A stretch of 64,000 bases of DNA, from positions 124,474,223 through 124,538,222 of the forward strand of contig OY726557.1 in assembly GCA_963383645.1 (NCBI GenBank), written 5' to 3'. The stretch's first letter is position 1, and each line of letters starts with the position of its first letter. This DNA is from Muscardinus avellanarius. Its lineage: Eukaryota > Chordata > Mammalia > Rodentia > Gliridae. Made by a program: the position numbers and the translations under genes. The notes beneath the pieces were generated by a model, which was not told where the DNA came from, made no database searches, and saw nothing but the letters and a program-made list of their open reading frames with translations. Shown piece after piece: positions 33,577 to 43,665 of the stretch.

Positions 33577-33800
33577 ATATTTTTATACATTTTTTTTCAG
33601 AAAAAAATCTATCCTAACATGAAATATGAACTCTAAACGCCCAAAAAATTCTCAAAAAAGAACACAGCTAGAAGGTGTACATTTTCTGATTTCAAACCTT
33701 ATAAAGCTACAATAATCAAAACAGTGTAGTACTGCTTTAAAGGCAGATATATAAATCAGTGGAGTAAAATAAAAGGCCTAGAAATAAATTCTTCCATATA
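33577..33800 (+). mobile_element. Opposite-strand L1 patch inside an L1
   Basis: 'aaagctacaataatcaaaac' is sense ORF2 sequence. It is bracketed by 'tggtcaatttaa' (33565-33576) and 'tggtcaagttaa' (33801-33812), a 12-bp repeat with one mismatch. It ends inside ORF2 without a poly(A) tail on the plus strand. Confidence 0.6.
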
Positions 33801-34710
33801 TGGTCAAGTTAATTTTCTATCTCTTCTAGATTCTATTTAGGAAGGCTATAGGTGTCTAGAAATTTGTCAATTTCTAGTTTTTCTCTTTTGTTGGAGTACA
33901 GTTTTTCAAAGTTGTTTCTGATAATCCTCTGGATTTTTATGAAGTCTATGGTAATATCACATTTTTCATCTTTTATTTTGTAATTTGTGTAGATTTTATT
34001 TTTTTTTAATTGGGGTTGACTAGTGGTTTATCTATCTTGTTTTTTTTTTTTTTTTTAGAAGCCAGCTTTTGGGTTTGTTTATTTCTTTGTAGTTTAATTC
34101 CATACTTCATTTACTTCTGCTCTGATTTAAAAAATTTTCTGCCTTCTACTGGCTTTCAGATTCAACTGTTTCTGTTTGTCACAGGTTTTGAGGTGTGTCA
34201 TTAAGTCATTTATTTGATATTTTTTGTCCCTCTTCTGTGATCACTCAGTGCTATGAATTTTTCTCTTATTACTGCCTTCAAAGTATCTCAGAGACTTTGA
34301 TATGATATGTCTCTATATGTGTTTGTTTCTAGGAATTTCTTTCTATCCTATTTTTTCTGTGATCCACTTCTTATTTAGCAATGTGGTGTTTAGTTTTCAT
34401 GCGTTTATGAGGTTTCTCTGTGTTTTCTTATAGTTTATTTCTAGTTTCATTCCATTGTGGGCTAAAAGGATACATGGGGTTATGTCACATTTTTTTAATT
34501 TGCTAGTGTTCACTTTATGGCTCAAAATATGGCCTACTTTGGAGAAGGTTTTGTGAGTATCTGAAAAGAATGTGAATTCAGCTGAAGTTGGGTTGAATAT
34601 TCTATATGTGTCTAGTAGGTCTATTTGAGTTATGATGTTTCTTACATCTGGGGCATCTTTACTGACCTTTTGTCTAGAAGATTGTTTTAGGGGTGTGAGA
34701 TGAGTGTTGA

Positions 34711-34711
34711 A

Positions 34712-34762
<51 letters not shown>
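34711..34762. repeat. (TTA)n microsatellite
   Basis: About 17 uninterrupted TTA units ending at the 3' side of a minus-strand SINE. Confidence 0.95.
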
Positions 34763-35148
34763 TTGGTGGTACTGGGGTTCCTGGAAGCCCTTCTACCTCC
34801 GGGCTATATTCCCAGACCTATTTTTTTTTTTTTTGGTGGTACTGGGGTTCCTGGAAGCCCTTCTTCCTCCGGGCTACACTCCCAGACCTATTTTTACATT
34901 TTTATTTGGAAACAGGGTCTCCTAAGCCAGCACGAGTGGCTGGCTTCGAACCTGCGTGATCCTCCTGTCTCTGCCTCCCAACGGCGGGGATTACAAGCGT
35001 GCGCCACCACGCCCGGCTGCAGACCTATTTTTTATTTTTGGAAACAGGGTCTCTTAAGCCAGCGTGGCTGGCTTTGAACCTGTGTGATCCTCCTGTCTCC
35101 ACCTCCCAAGCGCGGGTATTACAAGCATGTGCCACCATGCCCGGCTCC
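34763..35148 (-). mobile_element. Dimeric SINE interrupted by a second SINE
   Basis: The outer SINE starts 'tggtggtactggggttcctg', reaches 'cagacctatttttt' at 34813-34826, is broken by a complete inner SINE, and resumes at an identical 'cagacctatttttt' at 35020-35033. It ends 'caccatgcccggctc'. Confidence 0.93.
34827..35019 (-). mobile_element. Inner, young dimeric SINE
   Basis: Complete copy from its T-run and 'ggtggtactggggttcctgg' to 'gcgccaccacgcccggctg', flanked by a perfect 14-bp target-site duplication derived from the outer SINE. CpG sites such as 'caagcgtgcgccaccacgcc' are intact, implying recent insertion. Confidence 0.93.
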
Positions 35149-35479
35149 TCATATTATTTTATTAGGACCCATGTGTGGCTTAATGTCATGAAGAGTTTGC
35201 TTTATGAAAGTGGTTGTACCTATGTTTGGGGCATGTCTTCTGCTTGTCTTCAAGTTCTATTAGTGTTGATTACTTTGCTCCAACCATTCATCTTTAGTTT
35301 GTGAGTGTCTTTACTTGTAAGTTACATTTATTGCAGATAGCATTCATATGACTGAGGCCTCCTGCTCTCCTCAGACTTCAGGTTGTTATCAATGGTATAG
35401 CCTCAGCCTCAATCTATAGCTTTCTCTTTTTTCTCGTATTCTTGCTATCCAACAAAATTGCAACAAGCAATTTGCAGGA

Positions 35480-35546
35480 TCCTCCTCCTCCTCCTCCTCC
35501 TCCTCCTCCTCCTCCTCCTCCTCCTCCTCCTCCTCCTCCTCCTCCT
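35480..35546. repeat. (TCC)n microsatellite
   Basis: About 22 perfect trinucleotide units, then an imperfect CT-rich tail to 35588. It produces a spurious poly-Arg frame on the minus strand. Confidence 0.95.
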
Positions 35547-35765
35547 GTTCCTCCTCCTGCTTCTGCTTCTTTTTCTTCTTCTTTTTCTTAATCTATAATA
35601 ACACAGACCCTTCAGATGCCTTTTCAAGAGCCCTTCTTTTGGGGCTCTTATTTATTTTTTCATGGGTGGACATCTTCTTAGCTTATGTTGACCATATGTG
35701 TTGTGTTATTACTGTACTTCATAAATATAATTCTTATGTGCCAATTTACATTTTAATAATTTTAT

Positions 35766-35908
35766 TAGCTGGGCATGGTGGTGCACACTTGTAAGCCCAG
35801 TATTCTGGAGGTGGAGGCCGAAAGATGGTGGTTCACGGACAGCCTCAGCTACTTAGTGAGGTCCTTCACAAGTCAGTGAAACCATGTTTCAAAAATAAAA
35901 AAGACTAA
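35766..35908 (+). mobile_element. SINE, plus strand
   Basis: Head 'agctgggcatggtggtgcac' through 'cagtgaaaccatgtttcaaa'. The ID half is missing. Confidence 0.88.
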
Positions 35909-35909
35909 A

Positions 35910-36345
35910 AATATTTATTAAACATTATTTGATGAATGCATTGTAATTGTACATCATAGTGACGTTCAATGTGATACAAACATAAATGCACACAGCTCTT
36001 GGTGTATTTCCTTCCACATCCCCCTCTGATCTCCTCTCCTCCCCAAACATGTTAGTGAAATTGATAGTAATAACTTTATATATTGCTATAGTATTATTTG
36101 AACTATTTCTTTCTTCAATCCTCCTTCTACCCTCCCCAACTTCCACCTCCAGTCACCTTCACCTATTCTACTGGTCTTTCTCCACATTATTTAGAGTGTT
36201 TTACATTTTTTGTTTTCTCTCTAGAGTCCACAATGAGAGAAAACATACAACCTTAATTTTCTGAGACTGGCTGATCTTAGCATAATATGCTATAGTTCCA
36301 TTCATTTGCCTACAAATGACATAACTTTATACCATTAGACCAATA
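35910..36345 (-). mobile_element. L1 3' tail, older subfamily
   Basis: Starts 'tatttattaaacattatttg' and runs through 'tgcattgtaattgtacatca' and 'aatgtgatacaaacataaat' to 'tacaaatgacataacttta'. Same subfamily as at 26772. Confidence 0.8.
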
Positions 36346-37200
36346 CCCCCTTTCCTCTTCTCCCACCATTTTCTGGTAACCATCATTCTACCCTATTTTT
36401 ATGTGTTCAATAGGCACAGAAAGACAAGTTTCATGTGATCTTGAGAATTACAAGTAATCATGTTTTAAGTCACTTTTACCACTGTCTAAAATGTTGAAAT
36501 TAAATTGAATTGAAATAGTCTAAGAATTCTTCTTTTGACTGACATATTTAACTTTGAATCAACTTAGAATCAATCTCCCTTTTTAATTTCAAATATTCAA
36601 ACAAGAAATAGCCCCTCATAAGAAGAAAGCCTGTGTATTATTGGAGTCATCACACTGTAGATATCTCAGATGCCATTCAAATACTCTGTCACCTAGCAGT
36701 GAACAGAAGTATTTGTTCTCAGGAAAGATATTGCCTAAGCAGTAACCCTCAGGGTCACACCTGGCCTCCCACCACCACAGGGACAGCACTGAGGCTGAAC
36801 ACCTGAGACAGGAACTTCCTCCACAGACCAAGCACCTCCTGTTCATAATCTCTCCATTCCCTCTGCCCGTGATGGCTGCAGCTGCTGTCCAGGACTAGAG
36901 AGCCTCTCTACTGGGTTATGGCAATAGAACAGAGAGAGCCACATTGTCTCTTTGCTCTTGCTTCTGTGAAGGCCACACTGTGTGCCAACCATCCTGACAC
37001 TTAACCTTCCAGGAGTCCCTTCTGGGCCACAGTCTAACAGAGCAACCAGATGGGAAGCCCAACTGTGCCAGGTCAGACCTGCCTGGCCCCTGCTCAAGAT
37101 CGTTGCCTGTGACCCCTTTGCCACTCTGTTTGCCAGGTGGTGGCTACCAAGCTCTGTCCTGGTTTTTATTCATTAATAAATTGAGTGGAGAAAAGGACAT
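36346..37200. other. Unassigned sequence with a GC-richer core
   Basis: 36640-37180 is notably GC-richer than its surroundings and lacks recognised SINE or L1 sequence. Several short frames overlap on both strands, none with a known motif. It ends 'ttcattaataaattgagtgg', containing an AATAAA-like signal. An LTR fragment is possible. Confidence 0.35.
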
Positions 37201-37860
37201 TATTCTATGAACACCAGAATATTAAGTTTTTTAGATATCTTCACGTTTTCTATGAAAATTAACACTAGGATAGTGCCCTTTGATGTTAATGTCATTTAAT
37301 CTGTGTAAATCAATTTATAATGAAATCAAGCTTTTATGTTAATATGGTGTAAGGCAACAGTATTTATTGTTCAGTTTATGCTTATGGAGAACCTATGGTA
37401 CAATAAGAGGATAAGAAAGATGTATATCCATATTTTTAACAAACTACATATACAACATTTCCAAGTATTCAACAATTGTCAAATAAGTTACATGTTCTAA
37501 AATTATTTTGCATCTAATTTACTAAGTACTTCTAAATATATTTTTACAATTCTGTGCTTGAATCCAAACAAATTCAGTTATAAATTTTGTTAGATATTTG
37601 GTTTAAAATATAAATCAATTAGTTTTTCTAGCCCAATACAAGCAAATTCAACCTGTTAATTAAGCCTGTCAACCTCATAAAACTGAGCCATGCTGGAGGG
37701 TGATGACTCTATGTGTCAACCTCATAAAACTTGACCAGGCTGTGTTGCTGATTATATTATGGTACTCAGGCCACAAGTGACATTCTCTGTCTATCATTCA
37801 TGTAGTACATTCTCATTAAGAACCCGGGTTTTATAGACATGATGTTTTATACCTCATTAT
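37200..37860. other. AT-rich intergenic sequence
   Basis: I see no gene or recognisable element. 37670-37750 contains a short repeated phrase ('tgtcaacctcataaaac' twice, about 48 bp apart). Confidence 0.4.
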
Positions 37861-38134
37861 TTTCTTTAATAAACATTACATCTGCTATTAAAATTTGTGC
37901 TTCAGAGCAATTTCAAACTAGCTTTAATAACTGTTTAAATTCATACACTAGGATGGATAGAAACAAAAGGATAGAAATAGACATTAACCATTCAAATTGA
38001 GTTTGAGATATAAAATTATAATAAATATTTTTAACTCTCTTCCTTAAAGGCAATAATTGTAATCAGAGTGAATTAAAGTTCTTAATGGCATCAGTTTCCT
38101 CTAAGACAATTCTTATAAACCTACATTCTAGAAT

Positions 38135-38268
38135 AAAAGTCACAATCTTAGTTGAGCTATATCCCCATAGTCCCAAAACTTGGGAGACTGAGGTAGGAGG
38201 ATCACTTGAACCCAAGAGTTTAAGACCATCTTTGGCTGTGAGACCCCTAACTCAAAAAAAGCCATGAT
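38135..38268 (+). mobile_element. Monomeric 7SL-derived SINE fragment, plus strand
   Basis: 'cttgggagactgaggtagga' and 'ggatcacttgaacccaagag' match a 7SL/B1-type monomer ending 'taactcaaaaaaag', without an ID half. It looks older than, and distinct from, the dimeric SINEs. Confidence 0.65.
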
Positions 38269-38745
38269 GTTATATAAACATAAAAGTGTTAGTGATAATG
38301 GATACAACTCTGTGGGCTGACTGTCCTAAACCCACTCGAGGTAGTGATGAGCCATAGACATTATATCTTCCATGCAACATACACAGTAAAACATTTTGTA
38401 GGGCTAAGTTTTCTATAATTCATATAATAAATGTATTTTGTTTCCAAATATTGACATGATATTTAATAGATTCGTTCAAGTGTATACTACTAAAGAAAAA
38501 ATAATATACCTCACCAGAAAGGACTGACCCAAACTTCTCAACCTTACTGTCCTTGAAAAAAAATATCACTATTAAAATGAAATAAAATGCTGCTTTGTAT
38601 CTCACTAAGCCACTTTAAAATGTGACCTTTGCCAGGGGTGGGAATTTTTCTAGTTAATCATCCCCCTGCCACAGGCGTCTTGGCTCAGGCCTCATTCCTG
38701 CCTGTTTAATCTTGACTTTTAGGTTCATTCTGAAAGAATTCCATG

Positions 38746-38748
<3 letters not shown>

Positions 38749-38809
<61 letters not shown>

Positions 38810-38870
38810 TCTCTTTCTCTCTCTCTCCCTCCCTCTCTCCCTCCCTCCCTCCCTCTTTCCCTTCATAATT
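38749..38870. repeat. (TC)n tract
   Basis: About 27 perfect TC units followed by interrupted CT/CCCT repeats. Block B1 has only 'gttctctctgttcc' at the matching point, so the expansion followed the duplication or was lost in B1. Confidence 0.9.
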
Positions 38871-39060
38871 ATCCTTCCTTCATTTTTTAGTTTCTTTTTT
38901 CTTTCTTTCATTTCTTCATAGGATGCACAATGGGGTCAATTATCAAGCTATGTGTCAAAAGCTTTAAGGCGTTAGTCACATCACAGTACTATTTTGTCAT
39001 TAGAGAGCAGGATAAGATTTGTGTTTAATTGTAAAAGCATAAAAATACACGGGTAGTTCT

Positions 39061-39160
39061 TTGGGGTTTGTTTGTTTTATTTTTCAACGGGAATCAACCC
39101 CTGACCATGTAGAAGCATGCATTCTACCTCTCAACCACAATAGCCAGACTTCTTTAGTAG
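39061..39160 (-). mobile_element. ID-like SINE, minus strand
   Basis: 'ttcaacgggaatcaacccct' and 'tctacctctcaaccacaata' are a reversed tRNA-derived element. Confidence 0.6.
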
Positions 39161-39279
39161 TAAATAGACCTCATTCTGCAAAACTGGATCCTTGTTATGC
39201 AATAGAAAAAACAAAAAATAATTCACATTATATGTTATTCTGTGTTCTATAGCAATAAACATAATTATATCTCATGAGA

Positions 39280-39475
39280 GGCTATTAAGGATTAAACCCA
39301 GAGGCATTCTACTTCTGAACTATAACCCCAGCCCTATTTTATTTTGAAATAAGTCCTTCACAAAATTGCTGAAGGTCTCACTATGTTGTTGAGGCTGGCC
39401 TCAAATCTGAGATCCTCCTATCTCAGCCTCTCAAGTACTGAGATTACAAGTATGCTCTACAATGCCTGCCATCCT
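39280..39475 (-). mobile_element. Dimeric SINE, minus strand
   Basis: Reversed ID half ('aggattaaacccagaggcat'), then the B1 body 'gaggctggcctcaaatctga' and a decayed head ending 'acaatgcctgcca'. Confidence 0.85.
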
Positions 39476-40246
39476 TATGTAATTTTAAAAAATGATGATA
39501 GTCACAATCTATAAATCAGGGGGGAAAACAGTAAAAATTTCTGGTCTATTTATGATTAAAGATTAGATTGCCAGTACATTAGTATTACTGATGCAGTTTG
39601 AGAAACCTGGACAAACAGATGATCCTAATCTATCCTCAAATATACTTAAGAATAGAAACTTTGTCCTATAAAGTACACAGTACCATTATAAAATTGAGGC
39701 TAAAAATCTATAATAAGAATAATTTCTCAAAAAAACATTTCTCAAAAGACCCTGAATAATTCCAGATATTGTACTTTATATTTTTCACTATATTTATTTT
39801 CTCTCTCTTTCGATATAATTATAAAAAATAAAACCCTGAAAAAATAAAATGGGTCTATCAAACTGTCTCAGAAAACCAATAAAGAAATGAATTTTTTAGA
39901 AAGCATTCAATTTTCCATCTTTACTTGGATGGAGAAGGCATACAAGAAAAACAGTAGATACTCTGATGTTTACAGAGGAAAATATACCAGCCCAGTGTCT
40001 CCAGGTGGTACAGAAAATGAAAATTAGCTAAAAGCACTTGGAAATTGAGGATGAGTCTCAAGTCCAAGAATATGTTCACATGATTACATTACGTAATGAG
40101 AAAATGAATTCCAATAGAAGTCTTGCCCAGACTGTGGAATGGAAGATGAAGAGAAGGAAAGAAGGATAGAAGGAAGCTGAGAAGAAAGGAGAAGAGAGAA
40201 CAAACCAGCAATGGTTACAAGGACTAAGGAATCCCCAGGTGTTCAC

Positions 40247-41185
40247 TTAGGCTGTGATCTTCAGAGTTCTCTTCAGAGCAAGTTTCACGTCCTTGTTTCT
40301 GAGACTATAGATGAGGGGGTTCAGCATGGGCACCGAGAAAGTGTAGAACACTGAGAAATATTTCCCATAATCCACAGACCCAGGAGATAATGGCTTAATA
40401 TGAGCGAGCATCCCAGATCCGTAGAACAGCCCCACAGTGACTATGTGAGAACCACAGGTGCTCATGGCTTTGGACCAGCCCTTAGCCGATGACTTCTGAA
40501 TGATATTATAGAGAATCATAGCATAAGAAATGAAGATAATTAGGCTAGATGCAATAATAACTGTGGCCACGACAGCAGAATTCACAATCTCCTCGGTGTA
40601 GGTGCTGCTGCAGGACAGCTGGAGGAGGGGGAAGATGTCACACATATAATGGTTGATGAGATTGAAATCACAGAAACTGAGCCTGACCATGCACCCCATG
40701 TGGACCAGGGCACCAGCAACCCCCATCAAGTATGAACCAAACATCATCAGACAGCAGACCCTGGGGGGCATGAGGACCATGTAGTGCAGGGGCTGACAGA
40801 TGGCCACATAGCGGTCATAGGCCATGGCTGTCAGCACGTAGCACTCTGCGTGGACAAAAAAGCAGAAGAAAAATAGCTGAGCCATGCACCCTGAGAAGGA
40901 GATGGTGTTCCTCTCTGAAACAAAGCTCATCAACATTTTGGGGGTGAAGACAAATGAGTAACAGAAATCAATGAAGGACAAATTGAAGAGAAAAAAGTAC
41001 ATGGGGGTGTGAAGTTGTGGATTCAGGCAAATCAGATTAATTAGGGTCAAGTTTCCCACCACAGTGACTATATAGTTCAGCAAGAACAGGACAAACAGGG
41101 GCAGTTGGAGCTCTGGTAGGTCTGTCAACCCCAGAAGAATAAACTCTGTCACCGAAGAGTTGTTTTCCATAGTCATTTCCCTCAT
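40247..41185 (-). CDS. Olfactory receptor, family 8-like, copy B2
   Basis: Intact seven-helix olfactory receptor of 312 residues. Visible are N-glycosylation sites N8-N-S and N9-S-S, G44-N45 in helix 1, 'LHTPMY' at about 58-63, C100 before helix 3, [10 protein letters not shown] at 121-130, loop cysteines C172, C182 and C192, KAMSTCGSH at 239-247, and PMLNPLIY at 286-293. In-frame ATGs give M1, M4 and M6. M6 has the strongest Kozak context (A at -3, G at +4), and M4 matches the first true ATG of the copy at 59897; the full frame is reported. A splice acceptor lies ten bases upstream of M1. Aligned stretches differ from the OR8B copies by roughly 35-40% of residues, so this is a separate subfamily of family 8 type. 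I do not assign a symbol. The second extracellular loop (TYTEEIVNS) differs from its sisters (TYINELV, TYANELA), suggesting altered ligand contacts. Confidence 0.94.
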   Translation of the reverse strand: MREMTMENNSSVTEFILLGLTDLPELQLPLFVLFLLNYIVTVVGNLTLINLICLNPQLHTPMYFFLFNLSFIDFCYSFVFTPKMLMSFVSERNTISFSGCMAQLFFFCFFVHAECYVLTAMAYDRYVAICQPLHYMVLMPPRVCCLMMFGSYLMGVAGALVHMGCMVRLSFCDFNLINHYMCDIFPLLQLSCSSTYTEEIVNSAVVATVIIASSLIIFISYAMILYNIIQKSSAKGWSKAMSTCGSHIVTVGLFYGSGMLAHIKPLSPGSVDYGKYFSVFYTFSVPMLNPLIYSLRNKDVKLALKRTLKITA

Positions 41186-41194
41186 TGGTGAAAT

Positions 41195-41216
41195 CTGTAG
41201 AAACAGGAGTAAAAGG
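41195..41216 (-). promoter_or_regulatory. 3' splice acceptor of the OR B2 coding exon
   Basis: On the minus strand 'ttttactcctgtttctacag' precedes 'atttcacca', with AG at 41196-41195. It has the same sequence type and position as the acceptors of B1 and B3. Confidence 0.7.
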
Positions 41217-42018
41217 TGACACTACCAAGGAACCCTCACTCTTTGACCCCAAAAAGACAGCTGGAGCAGAGGGTTTCTAAGCTCGGAGTTGTCTGAAGAC
41301 ACAAGGCATCTAAAGAGCAAGACTTTCTATCTTGATTCTTGAAGAATCCACATTTCTTTCCTTCTTCTCTGACCCATGATGTGTGTCTCTGTCCAGGAAG
41401 AATGCTTGCAGAACCCCCTGTATCTATGAGCATTTTTTTTCCTCTCTTCTCAGTCTTCACTAAGGATTAGGGCTGAGAAGAGCAGTAAATAGTTGATGTT
41501 CTCCAGAACCCATGATTTATGTAGCTTTGGCTTTGAAAGAAAATTATCAAGACAAAGACGTCTTACATTTCTTCCCTGGAGGTCTCGCAGATCTGAAATC
41601 CAAGGGCCCTTCCTCTCTATAATCCTAGGGGGGACAAAGCTCCTAATGATGAAAGAGGCAGCAACCATCGGTACAGATCTGACTCTGCCATGCACGTGGA
41701 GGTTCTCTGGGGAATATACCATTATTTCTATCTGAAAATTTCTGTAGATCTTCTTCACTTGAAAGAAGGAAAGCAGCCACCTTATATGCACCTTTCAAAT
41801 ATCACATTACTCAAATGAGAATTTATTTTATGTGGCATTGTTCTGGGAAAGTATAAAAGAAGCATAGAAATTATGCTTTACAGTTTCCTTTCAAAGTGAA
41901 TGAGCCCCTTGAGGGTAGAAGTTACTGAGTCTGTGTTTTCTGTTTAATAAATCTAATAATGAACCTTTTGAGACTCAAAGATGTGCTGAATTTATGATTT
42001 CCCTCCAAGAATTTCTCA

Positions 42019-42028
42019 TCCCCAGGGA
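42019..42028 (-). promoter_or_regulatory. Candidate Olf1/EBF site, block B2
   Basis: 'tccccaggga' fits the O/E consensus TCCCNNGGGA exactly. It lies about 840 bp upstream of the OR start; related sites lie at similar distances in blocks B1 and B3. O/E sites are established features of OR promoters; use here is inferred. Confidence 0.45.
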
Positions 42029-42360
42029 AGGTTAGTGTGCTACCTTTTTTGGCAATCTCCTTGTTCTACCTTACAAGAATCGTCGAGAGGAAAACCAAGG
42101 GCAGAGTCACTCGCCATTTCTAATATGTTTCTACTACCCTCTGGGGTTGCAGTAGGAAATATTAGATCACTAAACACTCTACCAAAGACAACTTGTAGGA
42201 GAGAGATTGAAAGAATAGGAGTATGCCCTAAAATTAACCTGGATTTAAATCCAGCCATTTCAAGTTCACAATTATGAGTCTGTAGAGATGTGAGTCAGTG
42301 CTTTGGTATTTGCTTATATCTGCATGTCCTTGTATACATCTATAAAATAGGAATCACAAA

Positions 42361-42455
42361 AGAGGTCTAGGGTGCAGTTATAAGGAACAGCTCTTGCCTA
42401 ACATATGTAAGGTCTTTAGTCAAACACAAGCACCACCTTTCAAAATATAACAAAA
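42361..42455 (+). mobile_element. ID-like SINE, plus strand, decayed
   Basis: 'aggtctagggtgcagttata' and 'cttgcctaacatatgtaagg' correspond to the tRNA-derived ID core (consensus-like 'gcctagcatgcgcaaggc'). Confidence 0.6.
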
Positions 42456-42813
42456 CAAATAAAATAAAGCAGCTATTTCATTGTTTGTTGTAGGAATCAA
42501 ACAAGATAGGTCATGTACAATATTATTAGCACTGTGTCTGATATATAAAGAGCCTGATAGGTATTCTTACCCCTTTCCCTGTATCCATCGAAGGTTTCAG
42601 CTTTGGCACTACTGAAGTTTGGGTGAGGTGGGGTTTGTGCTACTCTTGTCCTGTGTGGTACAAAATATACAATATCCCTGGCCCCTGGCTACTAGATGTC
42701 AGTTCTGTCCTCCCAGCCCATCCTGACACATACACCAATTGTGAGTAACTACATTTTCTCCAGAAATTGTCAAAGATCCCTTGAGTGTTCTTGAGGCTCA
42801 GAAAACGACATAT

Positions 42814-42840
42814 CAAAGCATGCCACAATGGCATGCTTTG
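42814..42840. repeat. Perfect 11-bp hairpin
   Basis: 'caaagcatgcc' at 42814-42824, loop 'acaat', and the exact reverse complement 'ggcatgctttg' at 42830-42840, immediately before a SINE. Confidence 0.95.
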
Positions 42841-43048
42841 GAAGGGCGGTAATGAGCATGGAACCCAGGGACATTCTACCTCTGAGCTACACCCCCAGCC
42901 CTGATTTTTATTCTTTCTTTTGAAACAGGGTCTCACTGAGTTGCAAAGGGCCTCACTAAGTAGTAGCTGAGGCTGTCCATGAACCATGATCCTCCTATCT
43001 CAGCCTCCTAAATGCTGGGATTACAAGCGGGAGCCACCACGCCCAGCT
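42841..43048 (-). mobile_element. Dimeric SINE, minus strand
   Basis: Reversed ID half ('catggaacccagggacattc'), 'gaaacagggtctcactgagt', and head ending 'ccaccacgcccagcta'. Confidence 0.92.
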
Positions 43049-43234
43049 AGGTTGAAGTCTTTTTTACCTTTTTGTGCCCTTCTTCCTCTTGCTTTGCTTC
43101 TCCTCAAGAGAAGCCATAAAATCCAAGAATTCTTCTTCCTCCATATGGGTCATGAAAAGAGAGCCCCTCTCTTCTAAATCCAACCATAAAATATATATAT
43201 AAAAAAATTAAACTCTCCCTGCCTTTCCATGTGA

Positions 43235-43665
43235 GAGCTGAACATGAAGAAATTCACAGACCTTTACTTGTCCAATAATACATCATAAGATGCTCATTCC
43301 AGAAGGGGTTTACCCTCATCCTGTTAAGAAGGAATGGCACACAGAGATACCAAGAAGAATCAGAGCAGATGGGCCTTCCTATTTTCCCTCTTTTATATAT
43401 TACAGTAAGTCAGATCCCTTTTTGTTTTTACACATATTACACATTTCTACACAGCTGTCTATTGTTTATCAAACCTAGCCATACAAATGGATGTTTCCCC
43501 TGTTCTTGGGGCTCTCATTTCTGGAGGCTACTGTGTCATATAAAACTCTGATTAAATAAATCTATTAGTTTTTTCTCTGATTAACCTTTGTTATAAGAGT
43601 TCTGACCATGACCCTACGATGAGAAGGAAAGGGACCAAATCTTGCCACCCCTACAGCACTCCAAT
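43235..43665 (+). mobile_element. Solitary LTR-like sequence
   Basis: The 3' part has LTR features: 'gtcatataaaactctgatta' as a TATA-like stretch, 'gattaaataaatc' as a polyadenylation signal, then a T-rich segment and 'gaccctacgatgagaagg'. No internal retroviral sequence is seen nearby. The family is not identified, and the ends were not confirmed by a target duplication. Confidence 0.45.

Larger units (their letters stand above)
32485..35340 (-). mobile_element. L1 ORF2 region, minus strand, interrupted
   Basis: Reversed ORF2 from the region near 'atggtcattttaatgatatg' through reverse transcriptase ('cagcatctattggattatat' near 33130) to the endonuclease region ('cttgtaagttacatttattg' near 35310). 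It is interrupted by an opposite-strand L1 patch at 33577-33800 and a nested SINE pair at 34763-35148. No frame survives. Confidence 0.82.
37860..42300 (-). repeat. OR duplication block B2
   Basis: Counterpart of block B1 at 27290-31090. Its upstream half is also present, inverted, around B3 (about 58950-59890): 'cagtagaatgttgatcctca' at 59094 corresponds, reversed, to the area around 41965-41990. Confidence 0.75.

Noticed and set aside
34700..35077. 125-codon frame containing repeated 'GFLEALLPPGY' type peptides
   Set aside because: It is the translation of the (TTA)n run and two nested SINEs; the same peptide recurs at 61728 in another SINE.
35445..35627. Poly-arginine reading frame on the minus strand
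   Set aside because: It is the translation of the (TCC)n microsatellite and its imperfect tail.
38654..38921. Arg/Glu-rich and Ser/Leu-rich frames on both strands
   Set aside because: Both are translations of the (TC)n tract at 38749-38870.
41450..41791. 113-codon minus-strand frame upstream of OR B2
   Set aside because: It lies in the duplicated noncoding flank; the aligned parts of blocks B1 and B3 do not keep the frame.
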